Shown piece after piece: positions 45,106-54,232 of a stretch of 64,000 nucleotides of DNA. The stretch spans positions 140,516 through 204,515 of the forward strand of contig JAJQDI010000018.1 in the NCBI GenBank assembly GCA_021202275.1. The letters run 5' to 3'. The notes beneath the pieces were generated by a model. The model searched no databases and was not told the origin of the DNA. It was given only the letters and a program-made list of their open reading frames with translations. Source of the DNA: Bacteroides sp. GTDB lineage: Bacteria > Bacteroidota > Bacteroidia > Bacteroidales > Bacteroidaceae. Position numbers and translations under genes: made by a program. The stretch's first letter is position 1, and every line of letters starts with the position of its first letter.

Positions 45106-46359
45106 ATGATTGACATTTGGCAAGAAATCTACGGAACCATCAAACGGAACAAACTACGTACGTTCCTCACGGGGTTTGCCGTAGCCTGGGGCATATTTAT
45201 GCTGATCGTACTCCTCGGATCGGGCAACGGACTGATCCACGCCATGGAGGAGTCTGCTTCACAAAGGGCTATGAACTCCATCAAGATATTTCCCGGACGT
45301 ACCAGTAAGTCCTACGACGGACTGAAAGAGGGACGATGGATCCAACTCGACAACAACTCCCTGGCACTGACCAACCGTAACTTCACAGACCATGTGATCG
45401 ACGCCGGAGCCACCGTCAGACAAGGAAGTGTATATGTTAGCTACGGACCGGAATATGTGAGTCTTACCTTGTATGGTGTATATCCCAACTATACGGAAGT
45501 GGAAACCATCAAATCTACCGCCGGACGGTTTATCAACCAGATAGACATCCTGGACCGCAGAAAGATCATCGTCTTGCACGAAAAAACCGCGGAGATCCTG
45601 TTCAAAGACGAAGATCCCATCGGCAAGTTCGTGATTGCCGGAAAGACTGCTTATCAGGTGGTAGGACTCTTCAATGATCCGGGCGACCGGGATTCCCGGG
45701 AAGCCTATATGCCCTTCAGCACCCTGCAGATCATTTACAACAAGGGAAACAAACTCAACAACATCACCATGACCACCAAAGGCCTGGAGACACTGGAAAG
45801 TAATGCCGCGTTCGAAAAAAAATACCGTAGGGTCCTGGGTAGCTACCACCGTTTCGATGCCGAAGACCACAGTGCCATCTGGATCTGGAACCGCCTCTCC
45901 AATTACATGCAACAGCAGAACGGTATGAATATTCTCCGGACCGGGATATGGGTCATCGGGATCTTCACCCTGCTCAGTGGCATTGTGGGTGTAAGTAACA
46001 TCATGCTCATCACCGTGAAAGAACGGACGCAGGAATTCGGTATCCGCAAAGCGATCGGGGCAAAACCATCCTCCATACTCTGGCTGATCATCGTCGAGAG
46101 CGTGACCATTACCACCCTTTTCGGATACATCGGTATGGTAGCAGGAATTGCCGTTACCGAATGGATGGACAAGGTAGCGGGAGCCAAAACCATCGATACC
46201 GGTGCGTGGTCCGAGACAGTCTTTCTGAATCCGACCGTAGATATAGGGATTGCCATTCAGGCCACTTTAACATTGGTCATCGCGGGCACACTGGCCGGAC
46301 TTTTCCCCGCCCGGAAAGCGGTCAGGATACGCCCCATTGAAGCACTCAGAGCAGATTAA
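45106..46359 (+). CDS. MacB-type ABC permease (MacB_PCD and FtsX domains)
   Basis: 417 residues. An N-terminal membrane segment follows IYGTIKRNKLRTFLTGFAVAWGIFMLIVLLGSGNGL. A periplasmic MacB_PCD domain (about 45-260) comes next, then three membrane segments in an FtsX domain (GIVGVSNIMLITVKERTQEFGIRKAIGAKPSSIL, a typical coupling-helix region), ending in the usual ARKAVRIRPIEALRAD. It lies 57 bp after the ATPase gene. It would dimerise or pair with the following permease to transduce ATP-driven movement to the periplasmic adaptor. Confidence 0.93.
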   Translation: MIDIWQEIYGTIKRNKLRTFLTGFAVAWGIFMLIVLLGSGNGLIHAMEESASQRAMNSIKIFPGRTSKSYDGLKEGRWIQLDNNSLALTNRNFTDHVIDAGATVRQGSVYVSYGPEYVSLTLYGVYPNYTEVETIKSTAGRFINQIDILDRRKIIVLHEKTAEILFKDEDPIGKFVIAGKTAYQVVGLFNDPGDRDSREAYMPFSTLQIIYNKGNKLNNITMTTKGLETLESNAAFEKKYRRVLGSYHRFDAEDHSAIWIWNRLSNYMQQQNGMNILRTGIWVIGIFTLLSGIVGVSNIMLITVKERTQEFGIRKAIGAKPSSILWLIIVESVTITTLFGYIGMVAGIAVTEWMDKVAGAKTIDTGAWSETVFLNPTVDIGIAIQATLTLVIAGTLAGLFPARKAVRIRPIEALRAD

Positions 46360-46454
46360 CGCATGAAACGAGCCCGATAAGATCCGTCGCCGGAGGCGAT
46401 GTGCACAAACAGGGAGTTCCATATGACCTTCGTGTCAAAAATAAAATTGTACAT

Positions 46455-47693
46455 ATGAAAATGGATATTGATACATGGGAAGAGATCCTCATCACCATCA
46501 CAAGAAACAAGACCCGAAGTCTGCTTACCGCTTTCGGGGTATTCTGGGGGATCTTTATGCTGGTTGCCCTCATCGGTGGCAGCCAGGGGATGCAGGATCT
46601 GATGAAATCCAATTTTGACGGTTTTGCCAGTAATTCCTGTTTCGTATGGCCGCAACGAACGGGAGAAGCCTACAAAGGATTCCGGAAAGGACGCTGGTGG
46701 AGTCTGGAAAATGCGGATGTAGAATGATTGAAACGGGATGTGAAAGACATAGACATCATCACTCCCACACTGAGTCAATGGGGCTCAACAGCTGTTTTCG
46801 GAGAAAAAACCAGCAGCTGTGTGGTCAAAGGGCTACACCCGGAATACAACGCTATCGAAACACATACCATAGGATACGGACGTTTTATCAATAAGGTAGA
46901 TGTGATGGAAAGCCGCAAGGTATGTACCATCGGTAAACGCGTCTACGAAGAACTGTTCCAGGTTGGAGAAGATCCCTGTGGAAGCTACATCCGTGTAGAC
47001 GGGATCTACTACCAGGTGATAGGAGTAAATACCGCCGAAGGAAATATGTCTATCAACGGACAAGCCTCAGAAGCCATCTCCATCCCATTCACCACCATGC
47101 AACGCACCTACCCCTGGCGGGAAATCGATATGTTATGTATCACTGCCAGACCGGGCGTAAGAGTAACGGAGTTGCAGGAGAGCATCGAACAAGTACTGAA
47201 ACCGCCCCACTACATCCACCCCGATGATAAGGAAGCGGTCATGTTCTTCAATGCCGAAGCCATGTTCTCGATGGTAGACAACCTCTTCAATGGTATCCGG
47301 ATCTTGAGTTGGATGGTAGGTATAGGAACGCTGCTTGCCGGGGCCATCGGTGTAAGTAATATCATGATGGTGACAGTAAAAGAACGTACTACGGAAATCG
47401 GTATCCGAAGAGCCATCGGAGCACGTCCGCGGGATATCCTGCAACAGATCCTCTCGGAAAGTATGGTGCTCACCTCCATCGCCGGAATGGCCGGGATCAC
47501 CTTCGCCGTATGCATCCTGGAACTTATGGAATCCGCCACACACTCCCCGGGAAATGAGCCCAGGTTCCAGATCACGTTCTGGCTGGCCATAGGTACCTGC
47601 GCCGTATTGATCACATTGGGGATGCTGGCCGGACTGGCTCCTGCCTATCGGGCCATGGCCATCAAACCGATCGAAGCCATCCGCGACGAATAG
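46455..47693 (+). pseudogene. Second MacB-type ABC permease, interrupted by an in-frame TGA
   Basis: Reads as one 413-codon gene in a single frame from ATG 46455 (MKMDIDTWEEILITITRNK) except for TGA at 46725-46727 (SLENADVE, stop, LKRDVKDIDIITPTL). Both parts are well preserved: the N-terminal membrane segment and RTGEAYKGFRKGRWWSLEN before; MacB_PCD, VSNIMMVTVKERTTEIGIRRAIGARPRDIL and AIKPIEAIRDE after. CGA (Arg) to TGA is the simplest origin. A downstream restart would lack the first membrane segment, so the product is probably lost unless the stop is read through. The paralogous permease upstream may suffice for the pump. Confidence 0.85.
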
Positions 47694-47759
47694 GACCCGA
47701 TTATTCTTTCAGAACTCTATAAAAACATTCAGATAAATAAATCATAAAATATATACAAG

Positions 47760-48857
47760 ATGAAAAAGTATCTCAAAATCGGACTATTGGTACTTATTGC
47801 CATTATTTTCCTCGGAACGTTCGTATTCCTCTTCAACAAATCCAAACCCAAGGTGATCGAATACGAGACCTTCACTCCGGAAATAGCGGATCTGGAAAAG
47901 ACTACCGTGGCTACCGGAAAAGTAGAACCACGCGACGAGATCCTGATCAAGCCTCAGATCTCAGGAATTATCGATAAGGTATACAAAGAAGCGGGGCAAA
48001 CCGTGAAAAAAGACGAAGTGATCGCCCGCGTAAAGGTAATCCCCGAATTAGGGGAGCTCAACAGGGCCGAAAGCCGGGTGCGCCTGGCAGAGATCAATGC
48101 CGCTCAGGCCGAAACAGACTTTGCCCGTATCAAGAAGTTATACGAGAGTCAGCTGGTCAGCCGGGAAGAATATGAAAAGAATGAAGTCAGCCTGCAACAG
48201 GCGATCGAAGAGCGCGTGGCAGCCAAAGACGCTTTAGACATCATCAAAGAGGGTATTACCCAGAAAAGCGCTTCGTACAGCAACACGATGATACGCTCCA
48301 CCATAGACGGACTGATCCTGGATGTACCGATCAAAGAGGGTAACTCCGTGATCATGAGTAATACATTCAACGACGGGACCACCATTGCCAATGTGGCCAA
48401 TATGAACGATCTGATCTTCAGAGGGAACATCGACGAGACAGAGGTGGGCCGCATCCACGAAGGAATGCCTATCAAACTCACCATCGGCGCTTTGCAGAAC
48501 TATACGTTTGATGCCATGCTGGAATACATATCTCCCAAAGGCGTAGAAGAGAACGGAGCCAACCAGTTCGAGATCAAAGCTGCCGTACATGTCCCGGACA
48601 CCGTGGTGATACGCTCCGGATATTCGGCCAATGCGGAGATCGTGCTGGCACGCGCGCCGCACGCGCTCGCCGTACCGGAAAGTGCACTGGAATTCAGTGG
48701 AGACAGCACGTTTGTGTGGATACTGACAGACAGTGTGGCACAACAGTTCGAACGCCGGCAGGTAGAGCTGGGTCTGAGCGATGGCATCCGTATAGAGATC
48801 AAAAAAGGTCTGGAAGCCAACCACAAAGTACGCGGACCGGAAAAAGGTAAGAAATAA
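47760..48857 (+). CDS. HlyD/MacA-type periplasmic adaptor
   Basis: 365 residues. N-terminal membrane anchor (LLVLIAIIFLGTFVFLF); lipoyl-like half-motifs TTVATGKVEPRDEILIKPQISGII and MIRSTIDGLILDVPIKEGNSV on either side of a coiled-coil hairpin (about 95-165); then beta-barrel and membrane-proximal domains (ALAVPESALEFSG). It bridges the MacB-type permease and the TolC-type channel. It follows the interrupted permease by 66 bp; the intact reading frame suggests continued selection on the operon or a recent lesion. Confidence 0.93.
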   Translation: MKKYLKIGLLVLIAIIFLGTFVFLFNKSKPKVIEYETFTPEIADLEKTTVATGKVEPRDEILIKPQISGIIDKVYKEAGQTVKKDEVIARVKVIPELGELNRAESRVRLAEINAAQAETDFARIKKLYESQLVSREEYEKNEVSLQQAIEERVAAKDALDIIKEGITQKSASYSNTMIRSTIDGLILDVPIKEGNSVIMSNTFNDGTTIANVANMNDLIFRGNIDETEVGRIHEGMPIKLTIGALQNYTFDAMLEYISPKGVEENGANQFEIKAAVHVPDTVVIRSGYSANAEIVLARAPHALAVPESALEFSGDSTFVWILTDSVAQQFERRQVELGLSDGIRIEIKKGLEANHKVRGPEKGKK

Positions 48858-48878
48858 GAAACAACAAACCATGTACGT

Positions 48879-50198
48879 ATGAAAAAATACATCACATTTT
48901 CCATTTTGATAGTTGCCGGCACGCTCCTCACCTGCATACATGCACAGGAGGGATGGACACTGCGTCAATGTATCGAATACGCGATCGAACACAACATACA
49001 GATCAGACGGGCAGAGAATTCGGCGGAGCAAGACCGGATCAGCCTGAACACAGCCAAATGGTCACGACTGCCCAACCTCACCGCCAGCGCGTCCCAGGGA
49101 TGGAGCTGGGGACGCACCACCTCTCCGGTAGACAATACCTATACCAACACCAGCAGCGGAAGTTCGAACGGTAGCATCAATACCAACATTCCCCTGTTCA
49201 GCGGCTTCGAACTGCCCAATCAGAAAGCACTTGCCGAACTTACCCTGAAAGCGGCGCTGGCCGATCTGGAAAAGGCCAAAGAAGACCTCTCCATCAACGT
49301 GGCACACGCCTATCTGAAGGTACTTTTCACACAGGAAATATATACCATCCGGGAAGAGCAGATCTTAGTGAGCCAGGAACAATACAACCGGATGCAACAA
49401 CTGGCCGAAGTAGGCAAAGCATCTCCCGCCGAAGTGGCGGAAGCGGAGGCCCGGGTGGCACAGGACGAGGTGAGTGTGGTAGAGGCCCACAACAACTATC
49501 AGCTGGCACTGCTGGACCTGAGCCAACTCCTGGAACTCCCCACGCCGGAAGGTCTGAGACTGGCGGCCCCGGACACAGACGTGTCCGTGATGCTGACCCC
49601 GCCGGAAGAGATATATACCGAAGCACTGATGTTCAAACCGGACATCAAAGCGGCTATGTTCAGACTGGAAGGAAGCGAAAAGAACATACGCATCGCACAA
49701 AGCGGTTTCTATCCGCAACTCTCGTTCGGAGCCAGCCTCAGCACGGGATTCTATACGGTAGACGGAAAAGCGTATGAGAATTTCGGCGACCAGATCAGCA
49801 ACAACTTCAACAAACAGATCGGATTCAGCCTGAGCATTCCGTTGTTCAACCGGTTCGCCACACGCAACCGGGTACGCGCGGCCCGCCTGCAACAGGTGGA
49901 TCTGGCGTTGCAGTTAGACAATACCAAAAAGACCCTCTACAAAGAGATCCAGCAAGCCTGGTACAACGCGGTAGCCGCGGAAAGTACCTACAAGACCAGT
50001 GAGGTGGCCGTGGCAGCCAATGAAGAGGCATTCCGCCTGATGGGAGAGAAATTCGAGAACGGAAAAGCCACCTCCCTGGAATACAACGAATCCAAACTCA
50101 ACCTCACACAGGCACTCTCCGAACGGGTACAGGCCAAATACGATTTCCTGTTCTCCACCAAGATACTGGCATTTTATAAAGGAGAACCGATCGAATGA
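48879..50198 (+). CDS. TolC-family outer membrane efflux protein
   Basis: 439 residues. Signal peptide FSILIVAGTLLTCIHAQ. Two repeats of the OEP fold with long helices: WTLRQCIEYAIEHNIQIRRAE at the start, AEVAEAEARVAQDEVSVVEAHNNYQLALLDLSQLL mid-protein, and ENGKATSLEYNESKLNLTQALSERVQAKYDFLFS at the end. It forms the trimeric channel that carries the pump substrate across the outer membrane. Last gene of the operon, 21 bp after the adaptor gene, with a terminator behind it. Confidence 0.93.
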   Translation: MKKYITFSILIVAGTLLTCIHAQEGWTLRQCIEYAIEHNIQIRRAENSAEQDRISLNTAKWSRLPNLTASASQGWSWGRTTSPVDNTYTNTSSGSSNGSINTNIPLFSGFELPNQKALAELTLKAALADLEKAKEDLSINVAHAYLKVLFTQEIYTIREEQILVSQEQYNRMQQLAEVGKASPAEVAEAEARVAQDEVSVVEAHNNYQLALLDLSQLLELPTPEGLRLAAPDTDVSVMLTPPEEIYTEALMFKPDIKAAMFRLEGSEKNIRIAQSGFYPQLSFGASLSTGFYTVDGKAYENFGDQISNNFNKQIGFSLSIPLFNRFATRNRVRAARLQQVDLALQLDNTKKTLYKEIQQAWYNAVAAESTYKTSEVAVAANEEAFRLMGEKFENGKATSLEYNESKLNLTQALSERVQAKYDFLFSTKILAFYKGEPIE

Positions 50199-50285
50199 TC
50201 CCGGCAAGCGGAAGCAGTGTCGTATAAGCGACACAACAACCACCTACCCACCCTCCCTGAAACATAACGTTTATATATAACCCAG

Positions 50286-50333
50286 AATATCCCTGCCGCT
50301 CTCGTCATCCCGACGAAAAGCGGCAGGGATATT
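50286..50333 (+). terminator. Terminator of the efflux operon
   Basis: AATATCCCTGCCGCT pairs with AGCGGCAGGGATATT, with an inner TCGTC/GACGA stem; followed by TCAT rather than a long T run, but very stable. Confidence 0.7.
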
Positions 50334-50640
50334 TCATAACCAATATTAACCTGATATCTTCACGAACAAGATATCACCACCTGTTCACAACCATCCGCCC
50401 CTTTCTCTCCGCTCATTTCGCGCGGTCAGCCCTGGAAAGTACAAGAAGAAATATCCGATACGGATCACGCAAGAGCCATGCCAAAGCCACAGATCAGTGA
50501 TAATCACAAAGAAAGAAACCATAAAGATTGTCCGGTACCGGATACAGTATTCTACAAGAACGGACAGGAATGTACACTTAAGAATAAGACCTTCTTTCCA
50601 ACGGACAGTCAACGCTGGTTAACGGACAGAAATCAACCCA
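50334..50640. other. Gene-free stretch after the efflux operon
   Basis: No coding ORF or clear structure found; it leads into the dispersed element at 50.65 kb. Confidence 0.4.
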
Positions 50641-50649
50641 AACAGAGTC

Positions 50650-50832
50650 ACAAACATTCGGTGACACGCCTGGGACAGGCGTTAGGTCGCCTTCGGCCGG
50701 GCCTTGTAAACGCAGTGCAGATACAAAGCGACACAGAAATGATACGGTACACAAGGTAGTTTCAATCGTACGTCCGTAAATCGTAACTCTCCTTGCTTTG
50801 TTTGTTGAGCGTCCCCAAGAAATGAAGAGAAA
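50650..50832 (+). repeat. Dispersed intergenic element, second copy
   Basis: 50667-50700 (CGCCTGGGACAGGCGTTAGG and following) matches 10642-10675 closely. Then TTCAATCGTAC (50760-50770) and AAGAAATGAAGAGAAA (50817-50832) match the tail of the 10.5-kb element, at comparable spacing. Sequence between the matches has diverged. It ends 4 bp before the degT stop. Confidence 0.6.
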
Positions 50833-50835
50833 AAG

Positions 50836-51936
50836 TTATTCAAACGACACTACCCCCTCAATCACCGCCGAAACCTCTTCATCGGTCATCACCGGAGACA
50901 CAGGAAGGCTCAGTTCTTCCCGGTGCAGTTGCTCTGTCAACGGCATACGGAGTCCACGGAACTCTTTCAACGCACCCTGACAGTGAGGAGGCTCAGGATC
51001 ATGCACAGCCGTTTCTATACCTTTCTCCCGGAGGAAGGCCTGTAGCATATCCCTGCGCGGACAAAACACCGGAAATACATGGAACACATGCTGCTCCCAT
51101 TCCGGCACCTGGGGAAGGGTAATGAAAGGCAGATCGATCTCATGGATATACCGACGGGCGATCTGCCGGCGACGGTCATTGTCGGCATCCAGCCGGTGCA
51201 GTTTCACGTTAAGCACAGCGGCCTGTATCTCCTCCAGGCGACTATCCAATCCTTTGTGAGGATGCAGATTACGGGCAGATACCCCATAATTGAGCATCGC
51301 ACGTATGGTTACCGCCAGCAATTCGTCTGATGTGGTCACAGCCCCTCCGTTGCCCAGTGCCCCTAAGTTGCGATCGGGCAGGAAACTGAAAGCCGCCGCA
51401 TCTCCCAGGCTGCCTACCCGTTTTCCCTGATACAGAGCGCCCTGCGCTTCTCCCGCGTCCTCTATCACCAACAGGCGGCGTGCAGTGACCCAACTGATCA
51501 CCGGCTCCATATCCATACACCGGCCAAAGCGGTGAGAGACCAGTACAGCACATGTGCGGGAAGTACATAAAGGATCTAAGCGATCTGCATCCAGGTTATA
51601 GGTCTGCGGAGAAGGTTCACACAACACCGGAACAAGTCCGGCACGCCACACCGCCAGCACCGTCGATATATGCGCGTTGGCCGGTACGATCACCTCATCG
51701 CCTTCCCGCACAATTTCCAGAGCCCGGTAGGCCATAAAAATAAGGGTCAGTGCATCGAAACCATTCGCAGTCCCCACACAATAAGAAGTACCGCAGTATG
51801 CGGCAAACGAATGTTCAAATTGTTTCACCTCCTCACCGGCAATATACTTTCCCGAAGCAACTACCCGGCTTACCGCAACCGACAGTTCCGGTTCATACGA
51901 AGCTGTCAGACGCTCTACGTCCAGAAATCTGATCAT
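50836..51936 (-). CDS. DegT/DnrJ/EryC1-family protein lacking the PLP lysine
   Basis: 366 residues with the overall pattern of sugar aminotransferases: FEHSFAAYCGTSYCVGTANGFDAL, DEVIVPANAHISTVLAVW, VIEDAGEAQGALYQGKRVGSLGDAAAFSF and LDSRLEEIQAAVL. The catalytic segment normally reads YPxKNLGALGDGG; here it is LPDRNLGALGNGG, so the Schiff-base lysine is Arg (codon CGC). The usual Gln/His of the cofactor site (DAAQAHG) is also changed (DAGEAQG). I infer that it is not a normal aminotransferase; it might be a regulatory or binding paralog, or an enzyme using another chemistry. It stands alone, with no sugar-nucleotide genes beside it. Confidence 0.85.
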   Translation of the reverse strand: MIRFLDVERLTASYEPELSVAVSRVVASGKYIAGEEVKQFEHSFAAYCGTSYCVGTANGFDALTLIFMAYRALEIVREGDEVIVPANAHISTVLAVWRAGLVPVLCEPSPQTYNLDADRLDPLCTSRTCAVLVSHRFGRCMDMEPVISWVTARRLLVIEDAGEAQGALYQGKRVGSLGDAAAFSFLPDRNLGALGNGGAVTTSDELLAVTIRAMLNYGVSARNLHPHKGLDSRLEEIQAAVLNVKLHRLDADNDRRRQIARRYIHEIDLPFITLPQVPEWEQHVFHVFPVFCPRRDMLQAFLREKGIETAVHDPEPPHCQGALKEFRGLRMPLTEQLHREELSLPVSPVMTDEEVSAVIEGVVSFE

Positions 51937-51962
51937 ATATATAACTTATATAAAAAGAATAA

Positions 51963-51994
51963 GGCCTTTGAAACCCGGATGGATTTCAAAGGCC
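51963..51994 (-). terminator. Hairpin between the Ser-rich gene and degT
   Basis: GGCCTTTGAAA / TTTCAAAGGCC, 11-bp perfect stem, followed on the minus strand by TTATTCTTTTTAT. It probably terminates the Ser-rich gene. An exact -7 box TATATTTG (minus strand, 51994-52001) overlaps its first arm, so a degT transcript could start inside the hairpin. Confidence 0.6.
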
Positions 51995-52058
51995 AAATAT
52001 AGAAATATTTATGGAGAAGAGAATCGTTCAGATTGTATATTTATCCTCTTTTTTATCT

Positions 52059-53063
52059 TTATCTGCGCGACGAAGAAGAGCGACTGGAAGAAGAGGAAGA
52101 GGAGCTGCTGCGGCTACTACTGCCTGAAGTACCTGAGGAGGAACGGCTGCTGCCCGGCGAGCTGTCTTTGCCGGAAGTAGAAACACTGCTGCTGCCTGAC
52201 GTACGTGAAGAGGAAGAGCCTGAGCTCCGCTGCGTACTGCTGCCACTGCTCTGTGTAGCCGAGCTGCCCCGGTCCGTAGTACCGGAATTACTGCTACGAT
52301 TGGTAGTGGAACTGCTGCTGCCGCTGGAGTTGCTGGTGCGGTTGGTAGTGGAACTACTGCTGCTACCGCTTCCTGTGGCCGAACTGTTGCGGCTCGTTGT
52401 CGCACTGCTGCTGTTACTTACCCGGTTGGTCGTATTCGTACTCCTGCGGGAAGCAGAGGTCGACGTAGAAGGGCGGCTCGTCACCGTTCCGAAGTCCGAA
52501 CGCCGGTGCGTGGTATACACATTCGTATTACGGATCGTAACAGATGTTCTATATTGCGGATGGCTATAGCGTCCGACATAGAAACTCACCCTGTTATTCC
52601 CGCTCCGGTAATGAGCGCCGGCATAACTCCGGTAATGATAAGGCTTATCAAAATAGAAATGATTGTGATTGGTATAAGTGATATATACCCGGAAAGACCA
52701 CTTGCCCCCGCTCGCATAGATCGGACGATAGAAATAATCCGTCTGCAGGAAACGCCGGTATTGCGTCTGGTTCAGTACATACCTCAGGTCGTCGTTCCGG
52801 AAATCCAGAGAGGTATAATACTCCTCTATGGCCCAGTCATACCCACGCACCACATCATCCATCACATACCGTATCGAATAGATAAAATCGTAATTGATCT
52901 CATATACATCGTTGTACTGGGCGTTGCTCAGGTTCAGTTCATAGCCCATCTTATCTGTCAGGAAACGTGCCTCTTTTCTCACCTTGCTCACGCTCATCGC
53001 GGCGGTAGCTGTTGTGTGCCCCATCCATGTGAAAGCCATCAACAAAAATATCATCTTTTTCAT
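52059..53063 (-). CDS. Exported protein with a long Ser-rich low-complexity tail
   Basis: 334 residues from ATG 53063 (MKKMIFLLMAFTWMGHTTATA, a signal peptide); ATG 53072 is also possible. Residues 25-175 are a folded region rich in Tyr and Asp (YELNLSNAQYNDVYEINYDF, VLNQTQYRRFLQTDYFYRP) with no known motif. Similar sequences in Bacteroidales begin with a DUF of this type. From about residue 190 to the end the chain is almost only Ser, Thr, Gly, Asn and Arg (for example SSRSSSSSSSSSRSSSSRR). The tail could be a surface for glycosylation or a flexible linker to the cell wall; basic residues could bind polyanions. Repeats in it make length variation likely. Confidence 0.75.
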   Translation of the reverse strand: MKKMIFLLMAFTWMGHTTATAAMSVSKVRKEARFLTDKMGYELNLSNAQYNDVYEINYDFIYSIRYVMDDVVRGYDWAIEEYYTSLDFRNDDLRYVLNQTQYRRFLQTDYFYRPIYASGGKWSFRVYITYTNHNHFYFDKPYHYRSYAGAHYRSGNNRVSFYVGRYSHPQYRTSVTIRNTNVYTTHRRSDFGTVTSRPSTSTSASRRSTNTTNRVSNSSSATTSRNSSATGSGSSSSSTTNRTSNSSGSSSSTTNRSSNSGTTDRGSSATQSSGSSTQRSSGSSSSRTSGSSSVSTSGKDSSPGSSRSSSGTSGSSSRSSSSSSSSSRSSSSRR

Positions 53064-53260
53064 ACTGCACATTATTTATAAATGAATACTAACATAGAGG
53101 GTATATCCACAGCCGGTCCGGTTATACGTCCGATGCTTCACTCTATTTTCTGTTATCGATAATGCAAATATAAGGTGAGAATTTCTCCCTGACCAATGAA
53201 AGACTCTATTCCTGGGTAGGAATATCCCTACGGGAAGGAGTTAATTCCCGGAAGGAGGTA

Positions 53261-54100
53261 CTATACCTCCGAAAGACGGATGCCGCCTTCCAGAAGAACG
53301 ATCGCCCTCTTCTTATACAGATCGCCCACAGCCTTTTTAAAGGTTTTCTTGCTCACCCCAAACATCTCATAGATCTCATCGGCCGGACTTTTGTCCGTAA
53401 AAGAGATCTTGCCACCGTTCGAACGGATGAACTGCAACAGTACCTGTGAAAAATCGGTCACCTTCTCCATACCGGGTTTATCCGGCATCAGGTCGATCTT
53501 CCCATCCTCTCTCACCTGCCTGATGTAGGCTTTCCCTTTCCATCCGACATAGATATCCCGGAAGAGTTCGGAATCATACAGCATACCGCTGTATGTATTA
53601 TTTACGATCGCCTTGAATCCCAGGTCTGTCTTCTGCCACACCAGTATATCCACCTCATCGCCGGGCAAATAATCCGGTCTGTCCGTAGAAAGATACCGTT
53701 CTACTTTGGCCGAAGCCACGATGCGGTAACTCTCTTCATCTACATAGACATACACGATGTAGCTTCTTCCCACCTGCATCTTCATCTTCTGCTCCCGGAA
53801 AGGCACAAACAGGTCTTTCATCAGTCCCCAGTCCAGAAAGGCTCCGTACTGATTCACCCAGGCAACCTCCAGGCAGGCAAACTCACCCACCTGCACAGCA
53901 GGGATAAGGGTGGTAGCCATCAGCCTCTCCTCGTTATCCAGGTAAATAAATACCTCCAGCGACTCCCCGATCTGCCAGGTTTCCGGAACATACCGGGAGG
54001 GCAACAAGATCTCACCCTGTTCTCCCCCATCCAGATAGAGGCCGAACTCTACCTCTTTCACGATCTCCAATGTATGAAAACGTCCCAGTTGTATCTGCAT
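53261..54100 (-). CDS. CvfB-like S1 RNA-binding protein
   Basis: 279 residues with tandem S1-like domains and a C-terminal winged helix: GRFHTLEIVKEVEFGLYLDGGEQGEILLP (first S1), CLEVAWVNQYGAFLDWGLMKDLFVP (second), a third around LGFKAIVNNTYSGMLY, and SPADEIYEMFGVSKKTFKKAVGDLYKKRAIVLLEGGIRL (winged helix). This is the layout of CvfB/YitL, an RNA-binding virulence regulator in Staphylococcus. The role here is inferred from the family: cytoplasmic RNA binding, perhaps of mRNA leaders. Stands alone on the minus strand. Confidence 0.9.
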   Translation of the reverse strand: MQIQLGRFHTLEIVKEVEFGLYLDGGEQGEILLPSRYVPETWQIGESLEVFIYLDNEERLMATTLIPAVQVGEFACLEVAWVNQYGAFLDWGLMKDLFVPFREQKMKMQVGRSYIVYVYVDEESYRIVASAKVERYLSTDRPDYLPGDEVDILVWQKTDLGFKAIVNNTYSGMLYDSELFRDIYVGWKGKAYIRQVREDGKIDLMPDKPGMEKVTDFSQVLLQFIRSNGGKISFTDKSPADEIYEMFGVSKKTFKKAVGDLYKKRAIVLLEGGIRLSEV

Positions 54101-54232
54101 ATGTGATAAATTTAGGGTCTAAAGATACATAGAAAAAACAAATAGAGAACCATCCCGATGCTTTTACCACATACAAGGACAACCCTCTACCCCCTCCGGA
54201 CTGCCACAGCTGTGCTCCGGCAGCCATTCTGT

